Below are positions 35,546 to 44,173 of a stretch of 64,000 nucleotides of DNA, piece after piece. A program made the translations under genes and the position numbers. The notes under the pieces were generated by a model, which saw only the letters and a list, made by a program, of their open reading frames with translations, made no database searches and was not told where the DNA came from. Source of the stretch: Gemmata sp. (lineage in GTDB: Bacteria > Planctomycetota > Planctomycetia > Gemmatales > Gemmataceae); assembly GCA_025055115.1 (NCBI GenBank), contig JANWYJ010000026.1, positions 36,118 to 100,117 on the forward strand, read 5' to 3'. How positions within the stretch are numbered: the first letter of the stretch is position 1; each line of letters starts with the position of its first letter.

Positions 35546-36607
35546 ATGCGAGACGACTTCGATCCCGACGACGATGGACTTGCTCCGCCGCGGCCATCTG
35601 CAGCGAGCGTTCGCCAACGCGAACCGCTGGACCTGATTGTGATGGTCAAATCGGAGGGCATGCGGCTGGATCAGTACGTGCTGCTGCACTTGGGAGCCGA
35701 TTTTAGCCGTTCGGAAGTTCAACGGGCTATTGAAGCCGGGTCAGTTCTGGTCAATGGAAAAGCCATCACCAAGCCCAGTTATAAAGTTCGCCGCAACGAC
35801 CGCTTGCACGTGGCGATGCCCGAACCGACACACGCGCTTCCGGTTCCGGAAGACATCCCACTGGAGATTCTTTACCAGGATGATTGGCTGGCGGTGGTGA
35901 ATAAGCCCTACGATATGGTGGTTCACCCGGCGAAGGGCAATTGGTCGGGAACACTTGTTAACGCGCTACAGTGGCACTTTCGCGAGCAGTTGAGCACCGA
36001 CAACGGTCATTTGCGCGCCGGCATTGTGCACCGGCTCGATAAAGACACCAGTGGAGTCATTCTCATTGCCAAAGACGACCCGACTCACCGCGAACTGGCG
36101 ATGCAATTCGAGACACGCCAAGTATTTAAGGAATATGTCGCCATCACGCAGGGGGAACTGCCCCGAGACTCCGATTACATCGAAGGGGCCATCAAAATCC
36201 ATCCCCACGACCGGTTACGGATGATTGTTTCCCATGATCCGGATGCGAAGCCGGCTTTGAGTTACTACGAGGTTCTCGAACGTTTTCGCGGCTTTAGCCT
36301 GGTGAAAGTGCAACCGCGAACCGGCCGCACCCATCAGATTCGTGTCCATTTGTTACATGTGGGCTGTCCCGTGTTGGCCGACAAACTCTACAGTGGTCGG
36401 TCGCAACTGCGTTTGTCGGATATTACGTCAGGACGAGAGAATATTACCAACGGCGAGGACATTCTCATCCACCGGCAAGCCCTTCATGCCTTCCGCTTAC
36501 GCTTTCGCCATCCGCGCAGTGGGCAATGGATCGAAGCCGAAGCGCCGTTGCCTCCCGACATGCGGCGTACCCTCGACGCCTTGCGACTCTACCGGCCTCT
36601 GCGCTGA
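35546..36607 (+). CDS. RluA-family 23S rRNA pseudouridine synthase
   Basis: A 353-residue enzyme that isomerises uridine to pseudouridine, probably in 23S rRNA. After an acidic 30-residue N-terminus comes an S4 RNA-binding domain (MRLDQYVLLHLGADFSRSEVQRAIEAGSVLVNG region). The catalytic domain has the family motif HRLDKDTSGVILIAK with the catalytic Asp, plus NKPYDMVVHPAKGN and QPRTGRTHQIRVHL. The S4 domain and length suit RluD rather than RluA, but the target cannot be fixed. An insertion near 300 (SGRENITNGEDI) is a small peculiarity. Confidence 0.9.
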   Translation: MRDDFDPDDDGLAPPRPSAASVRQREPLDLIVMVKSEGMRLDQYVLLHLGADFSRSEVQRAIEAGSVLVNGKAITKPSYKVRRNDRLHVAMPEPTHALPVPEDIPLEILYQDDWLAVVNKPYDMVVHPAKGNWSGTLVNALQWHFREQLSTDNGHLRAGIVHRLDKDTSGVILIAKDDPTHRELAMQFETRQVFKEYVAITQGELPRDSDYIEGAIKIHPHDRLRMIVSHDPDAKPALSYYEVLERFRGFSLVKVQPRTGRTHQIRVHLLHVGCPVLADKLYSGRSQLRLSDITSGRENITNGEDILIHRQALHAFRLRFRHPRSGQWIEAEAPLPPDMRRTLDALRLYRPLR

Positions 36608-36613
36608 GAACGA

Positions 36614-37063
36614 CTAGGAACTTCTGTCCACATTTTGACCAGCGGTTGCTGGGCTGGGGTGTGCGGTGCTGCCCAACTGGGCGTTGAGCCGCGTTGTGGC
36701 ACCATGCAACCCCTGCAATTCTGGTTTTTCAGCCGGTCCGTCGGCCCGGATCAACGCCACGGCGATGGTGATGAGCACAAAGGCGACGGCCGCCCGCCAC
36801 GTAGGGGCTTCGCCAAAGTACAGCCAAGCAAAAACGAGAAAAACACTCAGAGAAATCGCCTCTTGCATCACCTTCAGTTGGGTCGCGGTGAAGGTTTTGT
36901 GGCCCAGCCGGTTGGCCGGGACTTGGAGCGCATACTCGGGTAGAGCAATCAGCCAGCTAACGAGAATCGCGGCCACCAGTGGCTTCTCTTTGTATTTGAG
37001 ATGCCCGTACCAGGCGATGGTCATGAAGGTGTTGGACGCGATCAGTAAGAGAACGGTGTACAT
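36614..37063 (-). CDS. DUF486-family small membrane protein
   Basis: A 149-residue protein with about four transmembrane helices, resembling small multidrug-type membrane proteins. It begins MYTVLLLIASNTFMTIAWYG and contains the family segment ALPEYALQVPANRLGHKTFTATQLKVMQE (key residues EY..QVPANR). The C-terminal 35 residues are polar and lie outside the family. Function unknown. It is 6 bases from the convergent RluA-family gene end, and a strong hairpin separates it from the PpiC gene upstream. Confidence 0.8.
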   Translation of the reverse strand: MYTVLLLIASNTFMTIAWYGHLKYKEKPLVAAILVSWLIALPEYALQVPANRLGHKTFTATQLKVMQEAISLSVFLVFAWLYFGEAPTWRAAVAFVLITIAVALIRADGPAEKPELQGLHGATTRLNAQLGSTAHPSPATAGQNVDRSS

Positions 37064-37087
37064 GAGACTGTTGTTGGAACGTGAAGC

Positions 37088-37113
37088 GCTCGCGGACGGT
37101 GTTGTCCGCGAGC
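37088..37113 (-). terminator. Perfect 10-bp hairpin after the PpiC gene
   Basis: GCTCGCGGAC (37088-37097) and GTCCGCGAGC (37104-37113) form a perfect 10-bp stem with a 6-base loop, between the stop of the PpiC gene and the start of the DUF486 gene, both on the minus strand. No T-run follows. Confidence 0.55.
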
Positions 37114-37151
37114 ATAGGGTATTTTAGGCCGACGAACTTTGTGACACAGAG

Positions 37152-38219
37152 TTACTTGGGAGCTGGTGGATTGGTCGACGGAGCCGGCGGGTTGGGCGTG
37201 GTGATGGTGATTTGGGCTTTGGGCTTCATCTGAGCCACGACGGCTTCCCGTAAGCGCATGGCATAGAGCATGCGGACATCTTCTTTGACATCTTCGAATT
37301 TCTTGGGTGTTCCCGGTCGGCGGTTGGTGACCAGAATGAGGTGATAACCGAATTCGGTCGCGACCACATCGCTCATTTCGTAGGGTTTGAGGGCAAATGC
37401 GGCTTTGGCGAAGGGTTCGACCATAGCTCCGGCGCGTGGGAAGAAGTTGAGGTCGCCGCCATCCTTCTTCGAGGGGCAAGCCGAGTATTGTTTGGCATAG
37501 GCGGCGAAGAGTTCGTCGATTTTATTGGCCCGGGTTTGTTCCTTCTCTAGGGCTGTGGCTGTAGGTGGTAGGGCCGCAACGGCCTTGGCCGCTTCTTGTT
37601 CGATCACTTGTTTGATGCCTCGCAGTTTGCCGGCGGCTTCTTTTTGTTTTGCCTCGTCGTTGCCCGGAGTCATGAGAATGTGCCGGGCGCGCACCATGGT
37701 CCCATCGAAGACATCGGGGTTGCTGTCGAAGAGTTTTTTCAGTTCGGCATCGGTACCTTGCTTTTCAACGAATTTCTCCCACTTCATTTGTGCGGCGACT
37801 TCAGTACGGAACTCCTGTTCCGTTAACATCATGGCCTCCAGTTCCTTGAGGTAGTCTTTTTTCACCTGGGCCAGTTCTTTTTTCAGCTCATCGATGATTT
37901 TGTCGACCTCTTTGTCATCCACGGTGATATTGATGGCCTTGAGGTATTGGTCAATCAAGGCATTTTCGATGAGGTGGGCTAAGATTTCCTTGCGGGCCAT
38001 TTCCTTGTGTTGTTCGGGGAATTGCCGCAGCGCGCGATAGACAGCCACTTCGGGAATGGGCTGTCCATTGACGGTGGCCGCGGTCCCGGTGGGCCGGGTT
38101 TCTGTCGGCATCATCGGCGTGACGGGCGGCACCGGCGGCGCGGGCGGTTGGGCATTGAGCGTGGTGGCTAAAGCCGAACCGAGAATGAAGACCGCAACCC
38201 CGCGACTGAGTTTTCGCAT
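37152..38219 (-). CDS. Secreted peptidyl-prolyl isomerase, SurA/PpiC type
   Basis: I start this at the ATG at 38219, preceded by GGGAGGA at good spacing and followed by a signal peptide (MRKLSRGVAVFILGSALATT, cleavage after LNA). The 355-residue protein has a Pro-rich start, a SurA-like N-terminal helical domain with a TVNGQPIPEVAVYRAL entry, a long helical arm and one parvulin domain (about 195-320: RARHILMTPGNDEA, FFPRAGAMVEPFAKAAFALKPYEMSDV split, GYHLILVTNRRPG). It should assist folding of exported proteins. The C-terminus is Pro/Asn-rich. A second parvulin lies at 40681. Confidence 0.85.
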   Translation of the reverse strand: MRKLSRGVAVFILGSALATTLNAQPPAPPVPPVTPMMPTETRPTGTAATVNGQPIPEVAVYRALRQFPEQHKEMARKEILAHLIENALIDQYLKAINITVDDKEVDKIIDELKKELAQVKKDYLKELEAMMLTEQEFRTEVAAQMKWEKFVEKQGTDAELKKLFDSNPDVFDGTMVRARHILMTPGNDEAKQKEAAGKLRGIKQVIEQEAAKAVAALPPTATALEKEQTRANKIDELFAAYAKQYSACPSKKDGGDLNFFPRAGAMVEPFAKAAFALKPYEMSDVVATEFGYHLILVTNRRPGTPKKFEDVKEDVRMLYAMRLREAVVAQMKPKAQITITTPNPPAPSTNPPAPK

Positions 38220-38510
38220 AATGCAATTCCTCCCTGCGCTGCGGGCAGCCCGGTTCATCCCCCATGAGCCACGAGCTACCCGTTTCAAAGATTGCTTGCC
38301 ATAGCATGACGCGGGGCCGTGTCAAGAGAAATCCCGCCTCAGCCGGCCATGCCCACAGCCGGCCACGCCCGACGCAAAATTCCGGTGTGTTCCCAGGGTT
38401 TCTGAGCGATTGGCATCGGTTGCGCGGGCTTCGCCCGGGCGACCGCATGGCCCCCTTCGTGGCGAAAAAGTGCTGGGGAAACCCGGCCTGGGGTCGTGGT
38501 GAAAGAGCGT

Positions 38511-39611
38511 TTAGGTGTGAATCGAGTCGAACGCAACGAGGGCAGGCGGGCCAAAAACGATGATCGGCAACCACGCCGCCATCGGGGCCGAGAGAATCTC
38601 TTGATCGCCCAAATACTTTGACAACAACGTGAACAATCCCAACACCGCGGCCACTGCCAAACACAACCCCGCGCTGATGAACACATGACGATTGGGGTTC
38701 CATAAAATCACGGAAACTCCCAACAACACCATCAGAGCCCCCACCAGCGGACGAGTGAGGCGGGTATGAAAGAGCACCGCCATTTTCCCACGGCGGCGGG
38801 GTTCGGGGTCCACCAGCATATTCCGCAGGTCCGTAATTGAGGCGTGAACATACCATGAGCCACCGCGGCAGACCGCGTCAAAGTCCGCATCCTCCACTTT
38901 CAGGAAAAATCGCCCCGTGCTGAGGGCCACGAGATTGGTGGGCAACGGACCTTCAAAGGAAAGCGGATTCGTACCGACCAGCATCCACCCCCCCGACAGC
39001 GGTTCATCGCTTTTGGGAATGTAGAAGGCTTCTTGCGCCGTCATGTGGATCATCCCGCTGGGAGAACTTTCTGGGAAGGTGATGCTCATGCGGCTGACTT
39101 TTTTGTCTTTGCGATAACCGGCGTAACCTTCGATGTGTATACCGCTGCGATCATACGCCCCCATCAGTACCTGGGCACGCTCGCCCTCGGGGTCGTCGCG
39201 TTGTTTCATCAATTCATCGGCAATTTCGGGAATGACATATTGCTGATTCAAAGGACCCAGCGCCAGGGTGAGAGCTGCCCCCATGAGGATGGGACGAATG
39301 GCGCGCCGTGTCGGGATGCCGGCGGAAAGTAACGGCAGAAGCTCATTGTTCCGTTGAATCCATGAGACACTGAAAGCCGCAGCAATCAGGGTGACAAAAA
39401 TACCCAACAGGTCGAACCACTCGGGAATGCGATTCATGTAGTAGGTGGTGATGCGTTGCAAAGAACCGCTGAGACCACCGGCTTTGTTCACAAAATCGTC
39501 AAGATGGGTGAATAGGTCAATCACGATGAACAACGATAACAGACTCACCAGAACGATGAGAAAAGACCGGAGAAAGGTCCAGAAAAACATCCGGTCGAGG
39601 GTGGTTATCAT
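38511..39611 (-). CDS. LptF/LptG-family permease
   Basis: A 366-residue inner-membrane protein of the YjgP/YjgQ family, which extracts lipopolysaccharide or other lipids for transport to the outer membrane. The ATG at 39611 gives three N-terminal helices (WTFLRSFLIVLVSLLSLFIVIDLF onward), a periplasmic beta-jellyroll (about 130-280), and three C-terminal helices. LSAGIPTRRAIRPILMGA is the conserved coupling region. The start overlaps the upstream phosphatase gene by 4 bases. Only one family member is present here, so a partner must be elsewhere, or it works as a homodimer. Confidence 0.8.
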   Translation of the reverse strand: MITTLDRMFFWTFLRSFLIVLVSLLSLFIVIDLFTHLDDFVNKAGGLSGSLQRITTYYMNRIPEWFDLLGIFVTLIAAAFSVSWIQRNNELLPLLSAGIPTRRAIRPILMGAALTLALGPLNQQYVIPEIADELMKQRDDPEGERAQVLMGAYDRSGIHIEGYAGYRKDKKVSRMSITFPESSPSGMIHMTAQEAFYIPKSDEPLSGGWMLVGTNPLSFEGPLPTNLVALSTGRFFLKVEDADFDAVCRGGSWYVHASITDLRNMLVDPEPRRRGKMAVLFHTRLTRPLVGALMVLLGVSVILWNPNRHVFISAGLCLAVAAVLGLFTLLSKYLGDQEILSAPMAAWLPIIVFGPPALVAFDSIHT

Positions 39612-40249
39612 GGGGGTGAGCCTCCGGTGTGGTGCGTGCCCGGAGAGAATCGTCTGCGGGGCTTGTAGTTCTGGATGAACTGGATGATGAAGTCGTCCCG
39701 ATCGCTGGCGGCGACGAATCCGTAACCATTGTCGCGCAGTTCTCGGACGGCTTCGGCCACCGACCAACCGTGATATTCCATGCGGTAGATGGCCGTCAAT
39801 CGACCGGTCCGGTGCAATCCTGCCTTGCAGTGCACCAGAAGCGGATAGTTCGTTTCATCGTCCAGAATCTGGAGCCACGGGCCGACGACGGGAGGTTCGC
39901 GGTCCACGGTATTGTCCGGGGGCAGGATATCCGGAGTGAGCAGCAAATACTTGACTCCCAACTGCCGGCACAACTCGCTTTCGCGAAGGGTCGGCTGGCC
40001 AAGCCAACGATCCACCAACAGCGGATCGGGTTCTTCATGTTGCAGATTGACGATGGTTTTGATACCGAAACGCTGGATCACCTCGCGCAACCCGGCTTCG
40101 GTCATTTGGCCGGAGCGGTAGAAACGCCCTGGCTCAACCTCGCGGAAACGCTTGGTGTGGATATATTGGGCACGATAGAGGACCAGAGGGGGGCCGAAAA
40201 CGACCCCTCCGACCAATCCCCCCAGAAGCCAGCGTATCGCCGTGTGCAT
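39608..40249 (-). CDS. Membrane-anchored dual-specificity phosphatase-like protein
   Basis: A 213-residue protein with one N-terminal transmembrane helix (AIRWLLGGLVGGVVFGPPLVL) and a cysteine phosphatase domain. The active-site loop is HCKAGLHRTGR, with Cys141 and Arg147, as in protein tyrosine and dual-specificity phosphatases. GRFYRSGQMTEAGLREVI and IKTIVNLQHEEPD are typical of the fold. Substrate may be a phosphoprotein or a phospholipid, since related enzymes act on phosphatidylglycerophosphate. It overlaps the LptF/G-like gene by 4 bases, so the pair is likely co-made and may serve envelope lipids. Confidence 0.8.
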   Translation of the reverse strand: MHTAIRWLLGGLVGGVVFGPPLVLYRAQYIHTKRFREVEPGRFYRSGQMTEAGLREVIQRFGIKTIVNLQHEEPDPLLVDRWLGQPTLRESELCRQLGVKYLLLTPDILPPDNTVDREPPVVGPWLQILDDETNYPLLVHCKAGLHRTGRLTAIYRMEYHGWSVAEAVRELRDNGYGFVAASDRDDFIIQFIQNYKPRRRFSPGTHHTGGSPP

Positions 40250-40644
40250 CCCTGCGCGAGGTTAGTGTCTATCGGTGTGGTTAGTGTCTATCGGTGTGAG
40301 TGCCGATCGGTACTGAGCGGCCCCAGTAATACACAACTGGGCAACCGTGTCAACGCATCTCGCGAAGGGTGCTCGTGAAGGGTCGTTGCTGTTCGCTGGT
40401 CACTTGGGGGGCGATCGGGGGGGTATCAACGCATCTTGCGAAGGGGCGTTGCCATCAGCGGACTACACGACGCATGCACACTATGCATGCCACTGTTGGA
40501 TAGTCTGATGTGTCAAGGCATCTCACGAAGGGGCGTTGCTGTCAGCCCGGTGAACTTCGTTCGGGCGCTTTTATGCCGCGACGTCTGCTCTTGCAGAGGG
40601 GGATGGACGACGATATAAGCTCCGCGCCAAGGGTCGACAATTTC
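40250..40644. other. Divergent intergenic region rich in repeats
   Basis: About 395 bp between divergent starts, with no credible gene. It holds a doubled GTTAGTGTCTATCGGTGTG near 40263 and the triple repeat at 40350-40556. Confidence 0.55.
40350..40556. repeat. Triple direct repeat, offsets 76 and 87 bp
   Basis: Copies starting TCAACGCATCTCGCGAAGGG (40350), TCAACGCATCTTGCGAAGGG (40426) and TCAAGGCATCTCACGAAGGG (40513) each continue with GCGTTGC-like sequence. The second and third share a further GGGCGTTGC-TCAGC. Confidence 0.88.
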
Positions 40645-40686
40645 GCGCTGAGGGCAGGCATGGATGCGCTGAGGGCAGGCATGGAT
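40645..40686. repeat. Exact 21-bp tandem duplication carrying an RBS and a start codon
   Basis: Two identical 21-bp units lie at 40645-40665 and 40666-40686. Each contains GAGGGCAGGCATGGAT, that is a ribosome-binding sequence plus an ATG. The unit is seven codons long, so both starts are in frame with the PpiC lipoprotein. Confidence 0.92.
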
Positions 40687-41940
40687 GCCACGAAACCGCT
40701 GCGCTGTGGGCTAGTGTTGATTCTGGCTGTGGGCACCATCATCGGCTGCCAAGCGGATTCGCACGTCGTCCGGTCGCGAGCGCAGATGCCCACGGACCCC
40801 TTAGCACCCATCCTGCCCCCCCCACCGCCCCATGTCGGTGGGGTCAACGCCGTTGCTTCCCCGTCGGCGGACGTTGTTGCCGAAAGTTCGGCCGTGATCG
40901 GTCAACCCATCACGCCGACCAAGACCGACGATGTCGTTCCAGCCAGTTGGAGTGGTTTGAAACCCCTACCCACGGTCGCGGAACTGATCAAAAATAGTAC
41001 ACCGCGTGTCCGGGTCGTTGCGGTGGTTGGCCAAAACAATGTCATCACCGACAAAGAAGTGATGGAATCGGTCTGGCAGCAATACCGGGAACTGGCCTTC
41101 CTGGACGGACCAGCACGCGAAGCCAAACAGCGGGAGCTGTACAACCAATCGCTGCGTCGCTTGATCGAACGCGAATTGATTCTCGACGAACTCTCCACAA
41201 AGTTACGCAAAGCGGGCAAAACGCAAGTTCTCGATGAACTCCGTGAAGCCGCGGTCGAGGCCACCGATCGGCAGATTCGCGAAATCCGTAAAATGTTCAA
41301 ATTGGAATCCGATGAAGAATTCGCCACCTGGCTGCGGATTCAAGCCCTGACTCTACCGGTACTGCGGCGGCAGCTCGAGCGGCAGTTCATGGCCCAGCAG
41401 TTCATTCAAAGCATGTTAAAAGAAAAAGGTCGTCGGATCAGCCTGGGTGAAATCCGGGACTATTACGACAAACACCCGGAGGAATTCCGTGTTCCCGATC
41501 GGGTGAAGTGGCAGCACATCTTCATTTCCTCGGCCCGGCATCCATCACCCCAAGCGGCTCATGAACATGCCACAGCGATCCTCAAGGCCGCCCACAGTGG
41601 AGCCGATTTCGCGGAATTGTCGAAGCGCTACGATAACGGCAGTGCCGCGGGCCAAGGCGGCTTTGGCCTGGGCGAAAAAGTGGGTGAAATTCTCCCCGCC
41701 GACATCGCCCCCACCGTTTGGTCACTCCAACCAGGCCAAATCAGCGGGATCATCACCACACCCACCGGTTATCACATCGTCAAAGTCGTCGAACGTGACT
41801 ACGCCGGGATATTGCCCTTCGACCAGAAAGTTCAGGCGCAAATCCGCGATAAACTCACTGAAGCACAAACGGCTGCAGAAATGAAAAAACTCATTGACGA
41901 ATTGTGGCGCAAAGGCGTGGTGCGGATTATCCACGAATAA
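40681..41940 (+). CDS. PpiC-type peptidyl-prolyl isomerase lipoprotein
   Basis: Two in-frame ATGs (40660 and 40681) have identical upstream sequence; I report 40681 because it gives the shorter, better lipoprotein signal (CGLVLILAVGTIIGC, lipid Cys 23). The protein is 419 residues. A proline-rich linker follows, then a SurA-like helical domain (VAVVGQNNVITDKEVMESVW) and a parvulin domain (about 285-385: VKWQHIFISSARHPS, GSAAGQGGFGLGEKVGEILP, PTGYHIVKVVER). It should act at the outer or cytoplasmic membrane surface as a chaperone. It stands alone between divergent and convergent neighbours. Confidence 0.85.
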   Translation: MDATKPLRCGLVLILAVGTIIGCQADSHVVRSRAQMPTDPLAPILPPPPPHVGGVNAVASPSADVVAESSAVIGQPITPTKTDDVVPASWSGLKPLPTVAELIKNSTPRVRVVAVVGQNNVITDKEVMESVWQQYRELAFLDGPAREAKQRELYNQSLRRLIERELILDELSTKLRKAGKTQVLDELREAAVEATDRQIREIRKMFKLESDEEFATWLRIQALTLPVLRRQLERQFMAQQFIQSMLKEKGRRISLGEIRDYYDKHPEEFRVPDRVKWQHIFISSARHPSPQAAHEHATAILKAAHSGADFAELSKRYDNGSAAGQGGFGLGEKVGEILPADIAPTVWSLQPGQISGIITTPTGYHIVKVVERDYAGILPFDQKVQAQIRDKLTEAQTAAEMKKLIDELWRKGVVRIIHE

Positions 41941-41985
41941 CACGGTTTGAGAGAAGACCCAGAACAGGTTTGGTCGAATCATTTC

Positions 41986-43161
41986 TCATTTCTTGCGCGG
42001 TGGTGGAATTTCTCCCGTCGCTGGTCCCCAGGCACTGGGTTGATAGGCGATTTTCAGATGCGGGGTTTCGAGGCGTCGCCCCGAGCGATGACGGCTGTTC
42101 ATGGCGGCATCGAGAATACCGGTGGTGAGCAGCGTTCGTTCCACCGGATACGGCGCGTGCCCGGTTGTGATGAGCGCATCAATCGCTTTGGTTAATTCTG
42201 CGAAATGGGCAAAGGGATCGGGTTGTTGCAAATAGAACTGGCAGGCCTCCGGTTCTTTCTGCCCTTTGCGCAAACCTGAAAAGACGAAAGCGCCGCCGTC
42301 GCCTTCATAAACCCAAGGATTCGGCATGACGACAAAGGCCCGCAAACCATCTCGGTATTCGATCTCGAAGGTAGCCGCATCTTTCGCTTTCACGGTCGCT
42401 TCGCGGATGTCGGACGAGGCATGAGCTGGGACCCGTTTCAGGGCCGCGTCAAGAACCTGGGCCGTCCAAGCGTGCTGGTCGAGGCAATCCCACATGGATG
42501 GGCCGGTGTGGCAGGTCACGGCGGCAACACCACTCTCACCACCCCGGCGTCGTTCCACCATACATTGCAAACCTTCCAGCGCGTGGAAGCCGTAGCCTTC
42601 TAACGGGCCATAACCAATCTGAATCGCTCCCACGAGTTCACAATCTTTGGGTAATACCAGATGGGGTTTCCGCCATGTCACCGGGATTGACGAACCGGCT
42701 AAAAAGGGGACCATCAGCTTGGCGGCCCGATGATACATCCACTGGGCATCCTCCCAGGTGGCGGCGAGGTGCTTGTCATTAAAAACCGGAACGGATTTCC
42801 GGGATTGTTCAAAAACTGTACAGATTTCTGCGAAGAACCGCCGCCGCGGGTAGAGCTTTTGGCCCATCTCGTTATCGGGGTAGTTCCCGTGTTCGCCGAT
42901 GGAGAGAACACCCTCGACAGCGAGGGTTTTCCCGCCGAGAGTCAGAGCCTCGGCAATGGTATCGCACAGGCGGAAGCCATGTTTTTTCGCCAACTCCCGG
43001 CTCATGTCGTTTTTGGGCACCTGATCGGTATAAAGCGACACCAGTTCTAAGTTAGGTTTGGTACCATCGGGGTAACCATCGAGCAAATTGCGCAGAATGA
43101 CATCGGCATGCGACCAACGGCGGTATTCCGTCACGATGGCGGCGACTTTCTTGGGCGGCAT
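41986..43161 (-). CDS. Planctomycete conserved protein of unknown function
   Basis: A 391-residue protein starting at the ATG at 43161 (MPPKKVAAIVTEYRRWSHAD). The frame stays open upstream but only into the neighbouring repeat. The N-terminal half looks like a Rossmann-type alpha-beta fold (VAAIVTEY, KTLAVEGVLSIGEHGNYP, RFFAEICTVFEQS). There is no signal peptide here. I recall similar proteins in planctomycetes but know no function. It lies 100 bases downstream of an SDR gene on the same strand. Confidence 0.65.
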   Translation of the reverse strand: MPPKKVAAIVTEYRRWSHADVILRNLLDGYPDGTKPNLELVSLYTDQVPKNDMSRELAKKHGFRLCDTIAEALTLGGKTLAVEGVLSIGEHGNYPDNEMGQKLYPRRRFFAEICTVFEQSRKSVPVFNDKHLAATWEDAQWMYHRAAKLMVPFLAGSSIPVTWRKPHLVLPKDCELVGAIQIGYGPLEGYGFHALEGLQCMVERRRGGESGVAAVTCHTGPSMWDCLDQHAWTAQVLDAALKRVPAHASSDIREATVKAKDAATFEIEYRDGLRAFVVMPNPWVYEGDGGAFVFSGLRKGQKEPEACQFYLQQPDPFAHFAELTKAIDALITTGHAPYPVERTLLTTGILDAAMNSRHRSGRRLETPHLKIAYQPSAWGPATGEIPPPRKK

Positions 43162-43242
43162 AAAATTCGACTCCTGCCAAAAATTGCCGATGGAGCGATT
43201 GACCAGCGCGGATGTGCCTTCCAGAAAGGCCATCCCCTCACT

Positions 43243-43282
43243 TACACGGTCAGCGAGCGGCCTATACGGTCAGCGAGCGGCC
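43243..43282. repeat. 20-bp tandem duplication of an SDR gene end
   Basis: TACACGGTCAGCGAGCGGCC (43243) and TATACGGTCAGCGAGCGGCC (43263) are adjacent and differ at one base. The second includes the final codons and the TAG stop of the minus-strand SDR; the first would read the same residues and end in TAA. Confidence 0.9.
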
Positions 43283-43939
43283 GTTGTCGGCAGCTCCCAA
43301 GCGCAGCAAAAACGGGGCCGCTTTCTGTGCCCATTGTTCCGGCGTGGGGAAGCGGCTGGCGCCATCGGCCCAGGCTTGCCGAAGCATGTCGGTGTCGATG
43401 ATGCCCGGATTGAGCGGAATGGCGGCCATTCCCGGGGGTAGTTCCTGGGCCAATGCCAGCGTCAATCCCTCAACCGCGTATTTGGTAGCACAGTAGGGAG
43501 CGACCGCAGGTGCGGTACTGCGGCCCCAGCCGCTGGAGAGGTTGACGATCACCCCGCTTTTCCGCTTCACCATCGCCGGAACAAACGCCCGGATGACATG
43601 GAATACCCCTTTGATGTTCACATCTACAACGGCCGCAAACTCTTCCACGGAATTGTCCCATAATGGGGCGGGCGTGTTCATCAACGCGGCGTTGTTGATG
43701 AGCAAATCCGGTGGGGAATATTCCTTCAAAACTTCTTGCGCCCAGGCCGCGACAGCGGTCGCATCGGCCACATCGACGACGGAGAAATGATGCGGTCGCG
43801 GGAATTGCGAGCGCAATCGTTCGATATGCTCGGAACTTCGCCCACAGCCAATCACGGTATGCCCGGCGGCCACGAACTCCGCGACCAATGCTCGGCCCAA
43901 TCCCCGTGTCGCTCCAGTGATGACAATCGTTCGGCTCAT
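43262..43939 (-). CDS. Short-chain dehydrogenase/reductase
   Basis: A 225-residue classical SDR. The cofactor motif is TGATRGLGRALV (TGxxxGxG), the second nucleotide-binding block is NNAALMNTPA, and the active-site residues are Ser in NLSSGWG and Tyr-Lys in YCATKYAVEG. The absence of an Asp after beta-strand 2 (VIGCGRSSEH) suggests NADP. The substrate is unknown. It is upstream of and co-directional with the conserved gene ending at 41986. Its stop codon lies in a 20-bp tandem duplication. Confidence 0.85.
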   Translation of the reverse strand: MSRTIVITGATRGLGRALVAEFVAAGHTVIGCGRSSEHIERLRSQFPRPHHFSVVDVADATAVAAWAQEVLKEYSPPDLLINNAALMNTPAPLWDNSVEEFAAVVDVNIKGVFHVIRAFVPAMVKRKSGVIVNLSSGWGRSTAPAVAPYCATKYAVEGLTLALAQELPPGMAAIPLNPGIIDTDMLRQAWADGASRFPTPEQWAQKAAPFLLRLGAADNGRSLTV

Positions 43940-43943
43940 GATC

Positions 43944-44012
43944 GGTGATCGCTCTTCTTCCCTTGGGGTGATCGCTCTTCTCCCCTTGGGGTGATCGCTC
44001 TTCTCCCCTCGG
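43944..44012. repeat. 23-bp unit repeated three times upstream of an SDR gene
   Basis: Units beginning GGTGATCGCTCTTCT start at 43944, 43967 and 43990, directly upstream of the SDR start codon. They differ at one or two bases. They may overlap the SDR promoter or an operator. Confidence 0.88.
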
Positions 44013-44173
44013 GTAGTATTGTGTCGGTATCACGCACTACCGCCACCTCGACCAGGCATTGCCCGAAGCTGATAAGTGCCATCAGACACATTAACCCGCT
44101 TCACAGGCAATGAAAAGTTGATTAAGATAAAAAAGCTGAAGGGCTTTGTCTGATCCCTCGTGGGACTGCGCCT

